A stretch of 64,000 nucleotides of DNA, from the NCBI GenBank assembly GCA_019135895.1, contig JAGVVH010000154.1, positions 1 through 64,000 on the forward strand, given 5' to 3'. Positions within the stretch are counted from its first letter, which is position 1; every line of letters begins with the position of its first letter. The translations under genes were made by a program, and so were the position numbers. The notes under the pieces are model-generated. The model did no database searches, was not told where the DNA came from, and was given only the letters and a program-made list of their open reading frames with translations. The stretch is from Bacteroidota bacterium (GTDB taxonomy: Bacteria > Bacteroidota > Bacteroidia > Bacteroidales > WCHB1-69). This document shows, piece after piece, positions 44,692-53,866 of the stretch.

Positions 44692-45387
44692 TTATTTTTT
44701 TATACAACGGGTAATTTCTCTTTTTCCTATCGGTCCGGGGAGGCCTAAAACCTCAAATCCAACCTTTTTTAGGCTTCTTTTAACAGCTCCTTTTGAACAA
44801 TAAGTGACTAAAACTGAATTTTGGGCCATGCTACGGTAGATTTTTTCGAATATTTTTTCACTCCATAACTCCGGTTGAACTGCCGGTCCGAATGCATCAA
44901 AATATACTAAATCATATTTATCACTTTCTAAATATATCTCTTCAATTTTAGCAACAGATACTTTTAATTTGAAATTTGAATTAATATTCATCCATTTTCC
45001 CTCATCAAATTGCATAATTTTAGAATGAATATTTTTTAATTCATTATCAATAAACAAATTGTAATTCAGTTGCTTGTACTCTTCTTCCTTTAAGGGATAT
45101 GCTTCAATAGCATGATATTCTATTTTGCGGGCTCCAGTATTTTGCAATGTCAAAAGAGCATTTAGCCCTGTTCCGAATCCTACTTCCAATATCTTCAGAG
45201 CTTCTCTTTCTACAAGGAAATTAAACCCTGCATTGATATAAATATGAATTGATTCGTTTATGGCACCATGAATTGAGTGGAATTGCTCGTCAAATTCGGT
45301 GAGTTTCAGAGTCGTAGAACCATCTTCGGTTATTTCAATAACCCTTTTTTCAATGGGATTGAGTTCACTATTCTTATTAACGTACAT
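44692..45387 (-). CDS. mnmD: tRNA 5-methylaminomethyl-2-thiouridine methyltransferase MnmD
   Basis: The 231-residue SAM-dependent enzyme has the MnmC N-domain marks: FHSIHGAINESIHIYINAG, LKILEVGFGTGLNALLT (SAM site), YDLVYFDAFGPAVQPELW and the late GLPGPIGKREITRC. It completes mnm5s2U in the wobble position of several tRNAs. It lacks the FAD-oxidase half of E. coli MnmC, hence MnmD. Its start overlaps the 3' end of tex by 11 bases, so the two are co-transcribed. Confidence 0.85.
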   Translation of the reverse strand: MYVNKNSELNPIEKRVIEITEDGSTTLKLTEFDEQFHSIHGAINESIHIYINAGFNFLVEREALKILEVGFGTGLNALLTLQNTGARKIEYHAIEAYPLKEEEYKQLNYNLFIDNELKNIHSKIMQFDEGKWMNINSNFKLKVSVAKIEEIYLESDKYDLVYFDAFGPAVQPELWSEKIFEKIYRSMAQNSVLVTYCSKGAVKRSLKKVGFEVLGLPGPIGKREITRCIKK

Positions 45388-47515
45388 CTTTCATCGACAA
45401 AGTAATACGCTTTCTGGCAACTTCCACATTCAATATTTTTACCATTACTTTCTGATTCAGCTTTACTACTTCATTAGGATTGGAAATAAACCTATCAGTT
45501 ATATTGCTAATATGAACCAATCCGTCCTGATGGACTCCAATATCAACAAAGCAACCGAAGTTGGTTATATTGGTAATAATTCCTGGAACCACCATGCCCG
45601 GTTTCAAGTCGTTGATTGAGTTGATGGTCTTATCAAATTCAAAAACATCAAAATGTTTACGGGGGTCACGTCCGGGCTTTGCCAACTCGTTTATAATGTC
45701 CTTCAGGGTCGGCATTCCTACTTTGTCAGTTATATATTCTTTCAAATCAAGGCTATTTCTCAACAAGTCATTTTTCATCAAATCCTTAATTGTGGATTGA
45801 CATCTCTTGGCCATCAGGTCAACAATATGATAACTTTCAGGATGAACGGCACTGGCATCCAGTGGATTTTCCGCCCCGTGAATTCTAAGAAATCCTGCAG
45901 CCTGTTCAAATGCCTTATCTCCGAAACGTGGCACGGTTCTCAGTGCATCACGGTGTTTAAAGGGGCCATTGGCATTTCGGTATTCAACAATGTTTTTTGC
46001 AAGAGAAGGGCCCACTCCGGACACGTATGATAAGAGCTCTTTGCTGGCAGTATTGACTTCGACTCCCACTTGATTAACACAACTGATGACCGTTTCTTCC
46101 AGACTTTTTTGAAGCTGTGATTGGTTAACATCGTGTTGATATTGCCCCACCCCGATTGATTTAGGATCAATTTTAACCAATTCTGCCAACGGATCCATAA
46201 GTCGCCGACCTATAGAAACAGAACCTCTTACCGTAACATCATAGTCGGGAAATTCCTCCCGGGCAACAGATGAAGCTGAATATACAGAAGCTCCGCTTTC
46301 ATTAACAATGATGGCTTTTATATCACGTTCAAAGGGTATTTTTCTGACAAAAAATTCCGTTTCCCTTCCTGCAGTTCCGTTACCAATAGCAATGGCTTCT
46401 ACTTTGTACTGCAAAACCAATCTTTTAAGTTTGTCGGCAGCCAGTTTATATTCCGATTGAGGGGGGTGGGGATAGATGGTTTCGTTATGTAAAAGTTTCC
46501 CCTGAGGATCCAGAATTACCACTTTGCACCCTGTCCGAAAACCCGGGTCAATTGCCAGAACCGTTTGCTGTCCGAGCGGAGGAGACATGAGCAATTGTCT
46601 CAAATTGGTCGCAAAAACATTAATGGCTTCTTTATCGGATTTTTCCTTGTACATTTTGCGCATTTCAGTCTCCATCTGAGGCTGAAGAAGCCTTTTGTAT
46701 GAATCGGTTACAGCAATCCAAACCTGATCTGCACATTCATTATCTGCTTTCAAAATTAGCCTATCAAGAATATCCATTGCTTTTTCTTCATCCGGAGAAA
46801 TTGACAGACGTAAGAAGCCTTCCGTTTCTCCTCTGAACATCGCCAAAATCCTGTGAGACGGTGCTTTTGAAATCGGTTCAGAAGAGTTAAAGAAAATTTC
46901 AAATTTTTCCCCCTCCTCTTCTTTCCCTTTAATCACTTTTGAAGATATAAAGGCTTCTTTGATATACAGATTTCGCATTCTTTCCCGAACCCGTTTGTCT
47001 TCGCATACCCATTCAGCAATAATATCTCTGGCCCCAGACAATGCTTCCTCAAGCGTAAAAACACCTTTTTCTTCATCAATATACTGGTTTGCAATATGTT
47101 CCAAGTCAACATCCCGCTGATCATAAATAACAAAAGCCAAAGGTTCAAGACCTTTTTCAACTGCAAGAGTAGCTCTGGTTTTTCTTTTTGGTTTAAAAGG
47201 AAGATAAAGATCTTCCAATTCGCTCATTGTCAAAGCATTATTAATCTGCTCTTTTAACTCAGGTGTTAATTTCCCCTGTTCTTCAATTGAATCAAGAATT
47301 GAAGCACGACGTTTATCCAATTCTATCCATTTTTCATGCAACTCTTTGATATTACTGATTTGTACTTCATCAAGACTGTCAGTAGCTTCTTTTCTGTACC
47401 TGGAAATAAAAGGTATGGTTGCTCCGGAAATAAGTAAATCAAGTGTGTTTTGCACCTGTTTTTCTCTTAGTCCGAGTTCTTTTGCGATAACAGATGCATA
47501 ATTTCTGATTATCAT
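45377..47515 (-). CDS. Tex-family RNA-binding transcription accessory protein
   Basis: I choose the ATG at 47515 (MIIRNYASVIAKELGL); a longer frame begins with a TTG within the promoter. The protein of about 712 residues has the Tex layout: N-terminal helical domain (GATIPFISRYRKEATDSLDE), YqgF-like nuclease fold (AIDPGFRTGCKVVI, AIGNGTAGRETE), helix-hairpin-helix (YVSGVGPSLAKNIVEYR) and a C-terminal S1 domain (ITNFGCFVDIGVHQDGLVHI). Tex binds nucleic acid and affects transcription or RNA turnover. Confidence 0.93.
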   Translation of the reverse strand: MIIRNYASVIAKELGLREKQVQNTLDLLISGATIPFISRYRKEATDSLDEVQISNIKELHEKWIELDKRRASILDSIEEQGKLTPELKEQINNALTMSELEDLYLPFKPKRKTRATLAVEKGLEPLAFVIYDQRDVDLEHIANQYIDEEKGVFTLEEALSGARDIIAEWVCEDKRVRERMRNLYIKEAFISSKVIKGKEEEGEKFEIFFNSSEPISKAPSHRILAMFRGETEGFLRLSISPDEEKAMDILDRLILKADNECADQVWIAVTDSYKRLLQPQMETEMRKMYKEKSDKEAINVFATNLRQLLMSPPLGQQTVLAIDPGFRTGCKVVILDPQGKLLHNETIYPHPPQSEYKLAADKLKRLVLQYKVEAIAIGNGTAGRETEFFVRKIPFERDIKAIIVNESGASVYSASSVAREEFPDYDVTVRGSVSIGRRLMDPLAELVKIDPKSIGVGQYQHDVNQSQLQKSLEETVISCVNQVGVEVNTASKELLSYVSGVGPSLAKNIVEYRNANGPFKHRDALRTVPRFGDKAFEQAAGFLRIHGAENPLDASAVHPESYHIVDLMAKRCQSTIKDLMKNDLLRNSLDLKEYITDKVGMPTLKDIINELAKPGRDPRKHFDVFEFDKTINSINDLKPGMVVPGIITNITNFGCFVDIGVHQDGLVHISNITDRFISNPNEVVKLNQKVMVKILNVEVARKRITLSMKDVR

Positions 47516-47539
47516 ATTAATAAGGTTAGGTAAATTGAA

Positions 47540-47571
47540 TTGCAAATATATAGAAAAAAATAGTATTTTTG
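47540..47571 (+). promoter_or_regulatory. Promoter of the 596-residue exported protein gene
   Basis: TTG at 47540-47542, N21, TATTTTTG at 47564-47571. It is interleaved with the divergent tex promoter; the two -7 boxes are 13 bases apart. Confidence 0.55.
47543..47550 (-). promoter_or_regulatory. -7 element of the tex-mnmD transcript
   Basis: TATATTTG on the minus strand, 27 bases before the tex ATG. The plus-strand promoter of the next gene overlaps the same stretch. Confidence 0.5.
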
Positions 47572-47638
47572 CCGTCCGATTTTAATCAAAAAAAAGATTG
47601 ATTTTCAAATCATTAAAAGCAAATAGGGGTGTAATAAA

Positions 47639-49429
47639 ATGATAGATTTTCTCGATAAAAAGATTTTTTCTTTTTCAAAGTTGCTTTTATTCTTTCTCTG
47701 TTTTTGGATCTCAACCAATTCTTTTTCACAAAACAGTTCAGGTTGTTTGTCTAACAATCAACTTGTTACAATTAGCCAAGGGACTATTTCAGAAATCAGT
47801 TCTCTTCTTAATAAAGAAAAATGGCTTCTGATTTCTAATGAAAGTAATGTTCCTTTAGTTATCGGTCAGGATTCTATTGATTTTAATCTGGCTATTTGGC
47901 AGTATTCAATGGGATATGAGGAAACTTTCGTTTATCTTTACTATCATAATAAAATATCAAATTATATTGAATATAAAACTAATGAGTCTTGTTATAATAA
48001 TTTAATCGACTATTGTAAGTTAAATTATAAGACTGATTCACAAAAATTTTCCGAAAATAATATTGTCCATATTAATTTTTTGAAATCAAATAGTTTAAAT
48101 ATCATTTTTTCTAAGACAAACGATAATTACCCCCGCTATTCTATTTATTATTGTAATAAAAATCAAATAGATAGCTTAATAAATGTCAAAAAATCTATTC
48201 GACTTAAAGCTGAGGAAGAAGCTAAAGAAAGATTGACAAAAGTAATACGTGGAATAGCAATATCAGATTCTCTGCATAAGCTTGATATGTTGGACGAGGC
48301 CTTATCATCTCTTGAGAGTATTTTTGGAATAATACCTTCATTTGACAAGCAGATTGAGATGAAAATGGATTATTTAAAATCAGAAATAATTTTAAAAGAA
48401 ATTTCTCTGTTGACTTCCGAAGGAGAACAACTTTTTGCAAAAAGAGATTTAGTTGCGGCAAAGAATAAATTTAAGAAAATTCTTTTATTAGATTCTAAAA
48501 ACGAAACTGCAAAAAAAAGGATCTCTCAAATAGACAAAATGCTGGATGTTCTTTCTTCTCGATCCTTAATGATGTATGATTATGAAATACTTAATCCTGA
48601 TGCGTATCAGAATATTCACAGAGAATTATGTGAAAAATTGAATTATAATGCATCTCAATATCCGAAAGGGCAACTCAATTTTAATTTTAATATTCTTTTT
48701 GATACTGCCGGAAACAACCTCACTTTTTATGAAATATTAAATTCTAGCATAAGTCAATTCAATGTTGTTCTCAGCTCACTTGCCCAAAACTCATTACTTG
48801 AACCTACTCAAAAAGAGGGAATTCTGGTCAGTTCTAAATCATTTATTCCTGTTAATCTAAATTGGGATACAAGAGAAGTGGAAATAAAAAAGAAAAAAAC
48901 CAAGTTTATTATCAATCCCAGGAATGGATTCGGGATGAAAGAGGATTTAATATCTGAATATTTGGCTGATAGTACTATGCCACGGGGACGTTATTATTTT
49001 GATGTTAAAAATAAAACTCTTAATTCGGGAATGCAGTTTTCAGATATTAAACTTAAGAAATATAAAACTACAGGCCCCGAAGCTGCTTTGTATTCCATGT
49101 TGATGCCCGGTGCCGGAACCATGGCTGCAACTCAGGGGAGAAAAGGATATGCTGCCATGTCCACTTTCTTGATTTTTGGTGCAGGAAGTCTGGTCTGTTG
49201 GTATTACAGCGATAAATTGTCTGATAATCCCACGACGACAGATAAGGCAAAATGGCTTAAATATGGAAGTTACGCCTGTGTTGGGGTTGCCGGTGTCATC
49301 TATATTTCTGATGTGATTAATGCCTTTGTAAAAGGGATTAAAAATATGAAGAATTCCAAAGCTTTGAGAAAATCTCTTAAAGAGGGAGGGATAGAAGTTT
49401 CTAAAGAAAATATTACCATAGACTTATAG
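47639..49429 (+). CDS. Exported protein of unknown function with TPR-like middle and membrane-type C-terminus
   Basis: The 596-residue product has a signal peptide (ending NSFSQ). A 160-residue N-terminal region without a recognised domain is followed by charged, helix-rich repeats ([35 protein letters not shown]) that look like tetratricopeptide pairs. A TonB-C/energy-transducer-like stretch may lie around residues 330-410. The end has two hydrophobic segments and the motif [18 protein letters not shown], similar to DUF5683-type Bacteroidota envelope proteins. It probably resides in the envelope. It is followed by gltX, with no obvious functional link. Confidence 0.6.
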   Translation: MIDFLDKKIFSFSKLLLFFLCFWISTNSFSQNSSGCLSNNQLVTISQGTISEISSLLNKEKWLLISNESNVPLVIGQDSIDFNLAIWQYSMGYEETFVYLYYHNKISNYIEYKTNESCYNNLIDYCKLNYKTDSQKFSENNIVHINFLKSNSLNIIFSKTNDNYPRYSIYYCNKNQIDSLINVKKSIRLKAEEEAKERLTKVIRGIAISDSLHKLDMLDEALSSLESIFGIIPSFDKQIEMKMDYLKSEIILKEISLLTSEGEQLFAKRDLVAAKNKFKKILLLDSKNETAKKRISQIDKMLDVLSSRSLMMYDYEILNPDAYQNIHRELCEKLNYNASQYPKGQLNFNFNILFDTAGNNLTFYEILNSSISQFNVVLSSLAQNSLLEPTQKEGILVSSKSFIPVNLNWDTREVEIKKKKTKFIINPRNGFGMKEDLISEYLADSTMPRGRYYFDVKNKTLNSGMQFSDIKLKKYKTTGPEAALYSMLMPGAGTMAATQGRKGYAAMSTFLIFGAGSLVCWYYSDKLSDNPTTTDKAKWLKYGSYACVGVAGVIYISDVINAFVKGIKNMKNSKALRKSLKEGGIEVSKENITIDL

Positions 49430-49445
49430 TGCTGAATATAATTAC

Positions 49446-49453
49446 TAATTTTG
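49446..49453 (+). promoter_or_regulatory. Candidate -7 element of gltX
   Basis: TAATTTTG, 17 bases before the gltX ATG at 49471. Confidence 0.4.
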
Positions 49454-49470
49454 TCAATAAAAATTATTTT

Positions 49471-50982
49471 ATGAATCCAAGAGTTCGTTTTGCCCCAAGT
49501 CCAACAGGTCCTCTCCATATCGGTGGAGTTAGGACTGCTCTTTATAACTATCTCTTTGCCAAACAAACCGGCGGTACTTTTATTCTCCGCATTGAAGATA
49601 CTGACCAAACACGATTTGTTGAAGGTGCTGAAGAATATATTATTGAAGCTTTTCAATGGCTTGGCATTAAATTTGACGAAGGTGTTCATATCGGTGGAAA
49701 ATATGGACCCTATAAACAATCAGAAAGAAAAGCAATTTACAAGCAATATTCCGACCAACTGATTCAAAGTGGTTGGGCTTACTATGCTTTTGATACTCCT
49801 GAAGAATTAGATATTCAGAGAAAAATCTATGAGTCTCAAAAACAAACTTTTCAATATGATGGACAAACTCGAGGAAAATTAGCCAACTCGCTGCACATGC
49901 CGGAAGATACTGTTAAAGAAATGCTTACTAACGGGACTCCTTATGTTGTAAGATTCAAATTTCCGGAAAATGAAGAGATATTGATACATGACCTTATCAG
50001 AGGAGAAGTAAAAATCAACAGCAGTACTCTTGATGATAAGGTGCTTTTTAAATCTGACGGGATGCCTACTTATCATTTGGCTAATATTGTGGACGATCAT
50101 TTAATGGAGATTACGCATGTTATCAGAGGTGAAGAGTGGCTACCCTCTGCACCACTCCATGTAATGCTTTATAAGGCTTTTGGATGGACTGCTCCCAAAT
50201 TTGCCCATCTCCCGCTTTTATTAAAACCTGACGGAAATGGCAAACTCAGCAAGCGTGATGGCGATCGTCTCGGGTTTCCTGTTTTTCCATTACAATGGAC
50301 TGACCCTAAAACCAATGAAGTTTCTTCAGGGTACAGAGAATCAGGATATCTTCCTGAAGCAGTGATTAATATGCTAGCCCTTCTGGGCTGGAATCCAGGT
50401 ACAGAACAGGAAATGATGACTATGGATGAATTGGTTTCTCTTTTTTCGCTTGATAAAATCAGCAAATCGGGAGCTAAGTTTAATCTTGAAAAGGCTAAAT
50501 GGTTTAATCACCAATATATTCAGTTGAAAAGCAATGATGAATTAACACGAATATTTTCATGCGAGCTCACTAAACATAATATTTCTTTACCTTATAATAA
50601 AGTACTGAAAGTAGTTGAGATGGTGAAAGAAAGAGTCCATTTTACTAACGAATTCTGGCTTCAAAGCGACTATTTTTTCCAAGCTCCAACTGAATATGAT
50701 CCTCAGGTAATCAAGAAAAGATGGAAAGAAGATACTCCAATCCATTTGAAAGAAATTGCCGATATTATTAAATCCATTGAACCATTTGACAAAATGGTGG
50801 CCCATGACCTTGTGATGAATTATATTCAGACGAATGAATTGAATACGGGACAAATTATGAACTCTTTCCGCCTTACGCTTGTAGGTGCTGCAAAAGGTCC
50901 GGATCTATTTGAAATTATTGATTTTTTGGGTATTGAAGAAGTGCTTACAAGAATTTTTAAAGCAATAGAGATTATTAAATAA
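49471..50982 (+). CDS. gltX: Glutamyl-tRNA synthetase
   Basis: Start at the ATG at 49471 ([19 protein letters not shown]), which places the HIGH-type motif at the very N-terminus as in the family. The 503-residue class I synthetase has [18 protein letters not shown], the catalytic loop [14 protein letters not shown] (KMSKS equivalent) and a C-terminal helical anticodon-binding region. It charges tRNA-Glu. Length is normal and no damage is seen. Confidence 0.95.
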   Translation: MNPRVRFAPSPTGPLHIGGVRTALYNYLFAKQTGGTFILRIEDTDQTRFVEGAEEYIIEAFQWLGIKFDEGVHIGGKYGPYKQSERKAIYKQYSDQLIQSGWAYYAFDTPEELDIQRKIYESQKQTFQYDGQTRGKLANSLHMPEDTVKEMLTNGTPYVVRFKFPENEEILIHDLIRGEVKINSSTLDDKVLFKSDGMPTYHLANIVDDHLMEITHVIRGEEWLPSAPLHVMLYKAFGWTAPKFAHLPLLLKPDGNGKLSKRDGDRLGFPVFPLQWTDPKTNEVSSGYRESGYLPEAVINMLALLGWNPGTEQEMMTMDELVSLFSLDKISKSGAKFNLEKAKWFNHQYIQLKSNDELTRIFSCELTKHNISLPYNKVLKVVEMVKERVHFTNEFWLQSDYFFQAPTEYDPQVIKKRWKEDTPIHLKEIADIIKSIEPFDKMVAHDLVMNYIQTNELNTGQIMNSFRLTLVGAAKGPDLFEIIDFLGIEEVLTRIFKAIEIIK

Positions 50983-51273
50983 AATTCTGTCAATACTGAA
51001 TTCTAATTCTGTTCTTCTTTTTCGGCTATGTTTTTTTACAAAAACAGAACTATGAATTTTATTGGAATATAATATTAAGTTTAATTTGAGGGTTCATTCC
51101 TCCTTGCTACATTCTGCAGTTGATCTTTTTGCTAGAGCAAATGGTGATTAATAATTAAATCTTTCATTGAGCGCAATGCCGAACCAATTTCCTTTCTTTT
51201 AATCTCTTTTTACAAAAAAAAGCCGGCAATAAATAATTATTACCGGCTTTTTAAGTATCTAACCTTAATTAAT
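50983..51273. other. Intergenic region after gltX
   Basis: About 290 bases without a supported gene. The only recognised element is the strong hairpin at 51217-51252. Short runs on the minus strand look vaguely coding (KEIGSALRSMKDLI) but are interrupted, so a decayed gene cannot be excluded. Confidence 0.4.
51217..51252. terminator. Bidirectional terminator between gltX and the PorE-like gene
   Basis: A 16-bp stem (51217-51232 and 51237-51252) with one mismatch and a 4-base loop, flanked by A and T runs on either side, fits a terminator for both convergent transcripts. Confidence 0.85.
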
Positions 51274-53787
51274 TTATTTATCAAATATAATCAAATTCTT
51301 TGTCTTATCAACAGTGTAAGTTCCCCATTCATCTTGAATGTATGTTTCACCGATTACAAAAGTAGATGGAAGGCCTTTCTTTACAATTACTTTTACATTT
51401 TCGGCATAATCATCGCCAATTCTTATTTCTTTAAGATAAAGAACAGAGTTTTCAATAATAGAACCATCTTCCTGCTTGATAGCTTTATCCTTGAGTTCAA
51501 AATCTGCATAGGTAATAATCATATCTTTCAAAAATTGAGTAGCTGCCGTATAACTCATCATAATATCTGAAGAATTAGGTGCAATTTCAAAGTCAAAAGT
51601 TTTAGAATTTGCAATACATGATCCTTTTACAACATCATTCGTAATCGTAACAGGAATGGTCCTTTGTAAGACAAGTGCAATAGGTTTAACAACTTTTCCA
51701 ATGCTGTCGCCTTTAGGAACAAAATCAGTACGCAGTACAATAAATTCTGTACGACGGTTGAGTGCATTGGCAGCAGCTTGTTCGTCAGTCGGCAGGGTTT
51801 TGATATAAGCTTCCGTCAACTCAGTCCCTTTTAGGAAAGTATAGCTTTTACCAGCCCATTTTATAGTAATATCTTTTTCTATTTTTCTTGGTCTGTATTC
51901 CCCATATCCCTTAGGAACAAGTCTTTCCGCGTCAATACCTTTCTTAGTAACTAAGAAGTCAACACAAGTTTGGGCACGTTTTTGGGAAAGTTCTTCGTTG
52001 CTTTCGTCAGTCCATTGGTAGTCGGTATGAGAACGAAGTTCTACAACGAGTGTTGGATTTTTGATCATTATATTATATAAGTACAGAAGTGAGTCTTCAT
52101 ATTGCGGTTTTAAGTCCCATTTAGCAAGATCGTAGAGTATTTCAGGCAACACGATAGGTTCTTTGGGTATAGGAGTCAGCACAAAATCCTGTTTAAGGTC
52201 TGTATTTTCGGTTAAACCGACTGTAGTTTGAGTTGCAGTATTGTTTTCTTCCCAGTATTTAGGTTTTGTAACTCTCATATTGTAAGTGGTATTGCCTAAA
52301 ATTTTGGTTTTATCAAAATAATAGTACCCTTTAATATCTGTCAAAGTCTTGTATGAGCTTCCGTCAGAACCAATAATTTCAACTTCTGCACCATCAATAT
52401 ATTGCAGTGTAGCGGCATCTTTAACAAACCCTGCAATTGAATAAACAAGTGGTCTGAGAACAAAGTAATAAATATCATCACCTCCTCTTCCACCGGGACG
52501 ATTTGAAGAGAAAAATCCTTTTGCAAGATAGGGTGATTTTGATTTGGGATCAAGGGATGGAGTCTCATCGTAAATCATTCCGATTTCATCCCAACAGGAA
52601 TTAATCGGCACCATCATATTTTCTGCTTGTTGGAATTGATTATTCTTAAGAACTGAAACGAAAATGTCAAGTCCGCCCATTCCCACATGACCATCAGAGG
52701 AAAAATACAACAAAGAATCATCTCTCATAGCAGGAAATACTTCTTGTCCTGGAGTATTCACATTAGGTCCTAAATTAGTAATATTAGAAAATTTGGCCGA
52801 TTTTTTTGCTCTTGTAGCTTTATATATATCATAGCCACCATACCCGCCCGGAATATTTGAGGCAAAATATATTGTAAGTTCATCTTCCATAATGTAAGGA
52901 TGTACATAATTGAAAGAATCAGGTCCTAATTCAACAAGTTCCGGTTCTCCCCATGATTTTCCTTTTTTAGAAGTAACATAAATATAACATCCCTGAACTT
53001 TCTTTTTATCCTGAGGACATTTTGTAATATAGAGAGCACTTCCTTTTTTATTGGCACTAGCTTCCCCTTCGTTAACCGATGAATTTAATATTTCAGATTC
53101 ATCAAGAGGAAGAATTGGTGACCATTCACCAGGCCACTCAGTATTTTTACTTTTTGGTTTGTCTGATTTGTATATATCTGAAAAAGCAATTCCGGTCCAT
53201 TGGTCTGTTCCTTTTCCGATAGATCCTTCACGATTGGAAGTAAATATCAATTGGTTTAATTTTTCTGGATTGCCCCATCTTGGAGCCCATTCATCTTGTT
53301 TAGTGTTGAATTTTTTGAAGTTTTCCACTTCAATACGAGTGGGATTCTCCTGCCACATTTTCGCTTTTTGACAACCTTCTATCCGAATGTCCACTCGGCT
53401 ATCTTCTGGAGCTCTTTTTTTGTAATTATTATAATATTTGAGAGCCATATCATATTCACCTCTAAGGTTGTAAATGCTTCCAAGGTGAAAGAGAATCATT
53501 GGGTTATCCTTCTGATAATTCTTTTTCTCTAATCTAATATACTGTTGTTCAGCTTTTTTCAAATCTCCCATTATACGATAACATTCAGCAATCTGAAAAG
53601 TAACTCGTCTGACTTCGATTTGATTTTTGCTAATTTTCTTGATACCTTTTTTATATCCATCCAAAGCTTTTTCATACTGGCAATTTTTAAAAGAATAGTC
53701 TGCATCTCTTAAAGTTTGCGCTTTTATAGTAGAAAAACCTATAAATAAAACAGATAGAAAAACAAGTAATAGCCTGTAAATTCTCAT
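51274..53787 (-). CDS. PorE-like OmpA-family protein (TPR, beta-propeller, CRD, OmpA) with a retropepsin-like tail
   Basis: Start at the ATG at 53787 (MRIYRLLLVFLSVLFIGFS), since the longer frame begins within a hairpin. In the 837-residue protein a signal peptide is followed by TPR repeats (about 25-140), a PD40-type propeller (about 160-440; FTSNREGSIG, YFASNIPGGYGGYDIY, FFSSNRPGGRGGDDIY), a carboxypeptidase regulatory-like domain (450-535) and an OmpA peptidoglycan-binding domain (555-690; LRSHTDYQ, RAQTCVDFLV, NRRTEF). This is the layout of the T9SS component PorE. The last ~115 residues resemble a retropepsin fold (IRIGDDYAENVKVIV, IGETYI, GTYTVDKTKNLIIF) but have APNSSD where DTGAS would be, so no protease activity is expected. 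Confidence 0.82.
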   Translation of the reverse strand: MRIYRLLLVFLSVLFIGFSTIKAQTLRDADYSFKNCQYEKALDGYKKGIKKISKNQIEVRRVTFQIAECYRIMGDLKKAEQQYIRLEKKNYQKDNPMILFHLGSIYNLRGEYDMALKYYNNYKKRAPEDSRVDIRIEGCQKAKMWQENPTRIEVENFKKFNTKQDEWAPRWGNPEKLNQLIFTSNREGSIGKGTDQWTGIAFSDIYKSDKPKSKNTEWPGEWSPILPLDESEILNSSVNEGEASANKKGSALYITKCPQDKKKVQGCYIYVTSKKGKSWGEPELVELGPDSFNYVHPYIMEDELTIYFASNIPGGYGGYDIYKATRAKKSAKFSNITNLGPNVNTPGQEVFPAMRDDSLLYFSSDGHVGMGGLDIFVSVLKNNQFQQAENMMVPINSCWDEIGMIYDETPSLDPKSKSPYLAKGFFSSNRPGGRGGDDIYYFVLRPLVYSIAGFVKDAATLQYIDGAEVEIIGSDGSSYKTLTDIKGYYYFDKTKILGNTTYNMRVTKPKYWEENNTATQTTVGLTENTDLKQDFVLTPIPKEPIVLPEILYDLAKWDLKPQYEDSLLYLYNIMIKNPTLVVELRSHTDYQWTDESNEELSQKRAQTCVDFLVTKKGIDAERLVPKGYGEYRPRKIEKDITIKWAGKSYTFLKGTELTEAYIKTLPTDEQAAANALNRRTEFIVLRTDFVPKGDSIGKVVKPIALVLQRTIPVTITNDVVKGSCIANSKTFDFEIAPNSSDIMMSYTAATQFLKDMIITYADFELKDKAIKQEDGSIIENSVLYLKEIRIGDDYAENVKVIVKKGLPSTFVIGETYIQDEWGTYTVDKTKNLIIFDK

Positions 53788-53815
53788 AATGTTAAATATT
53801 TTGTCTATAAAATTC

Positions 53816-53856
53816 AAGGTTGCTAAATTAGAAAAAATTTCTAATTTAACAACCTT
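53816..53856 (-). terminator. Long hairpin between secDF and the PorE-like gene
   Basis: A 19-bp stem with one mismatch and a 3-base loop (arms 53816-53834 and 53838-53856). On the minus strand the following bases are only moderately T-rich, so it may terminate secDF transcription weakly or protect an mRNA end. Confidence 0.6.
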
Positions 53857-53866
53857 AATATTTTAT

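Noticed and set aside
50983-51216. Decayed gene after gltX
   Set aside because: Only very short coding-like runs, no identifiable family; not enough to call a pseudogene.
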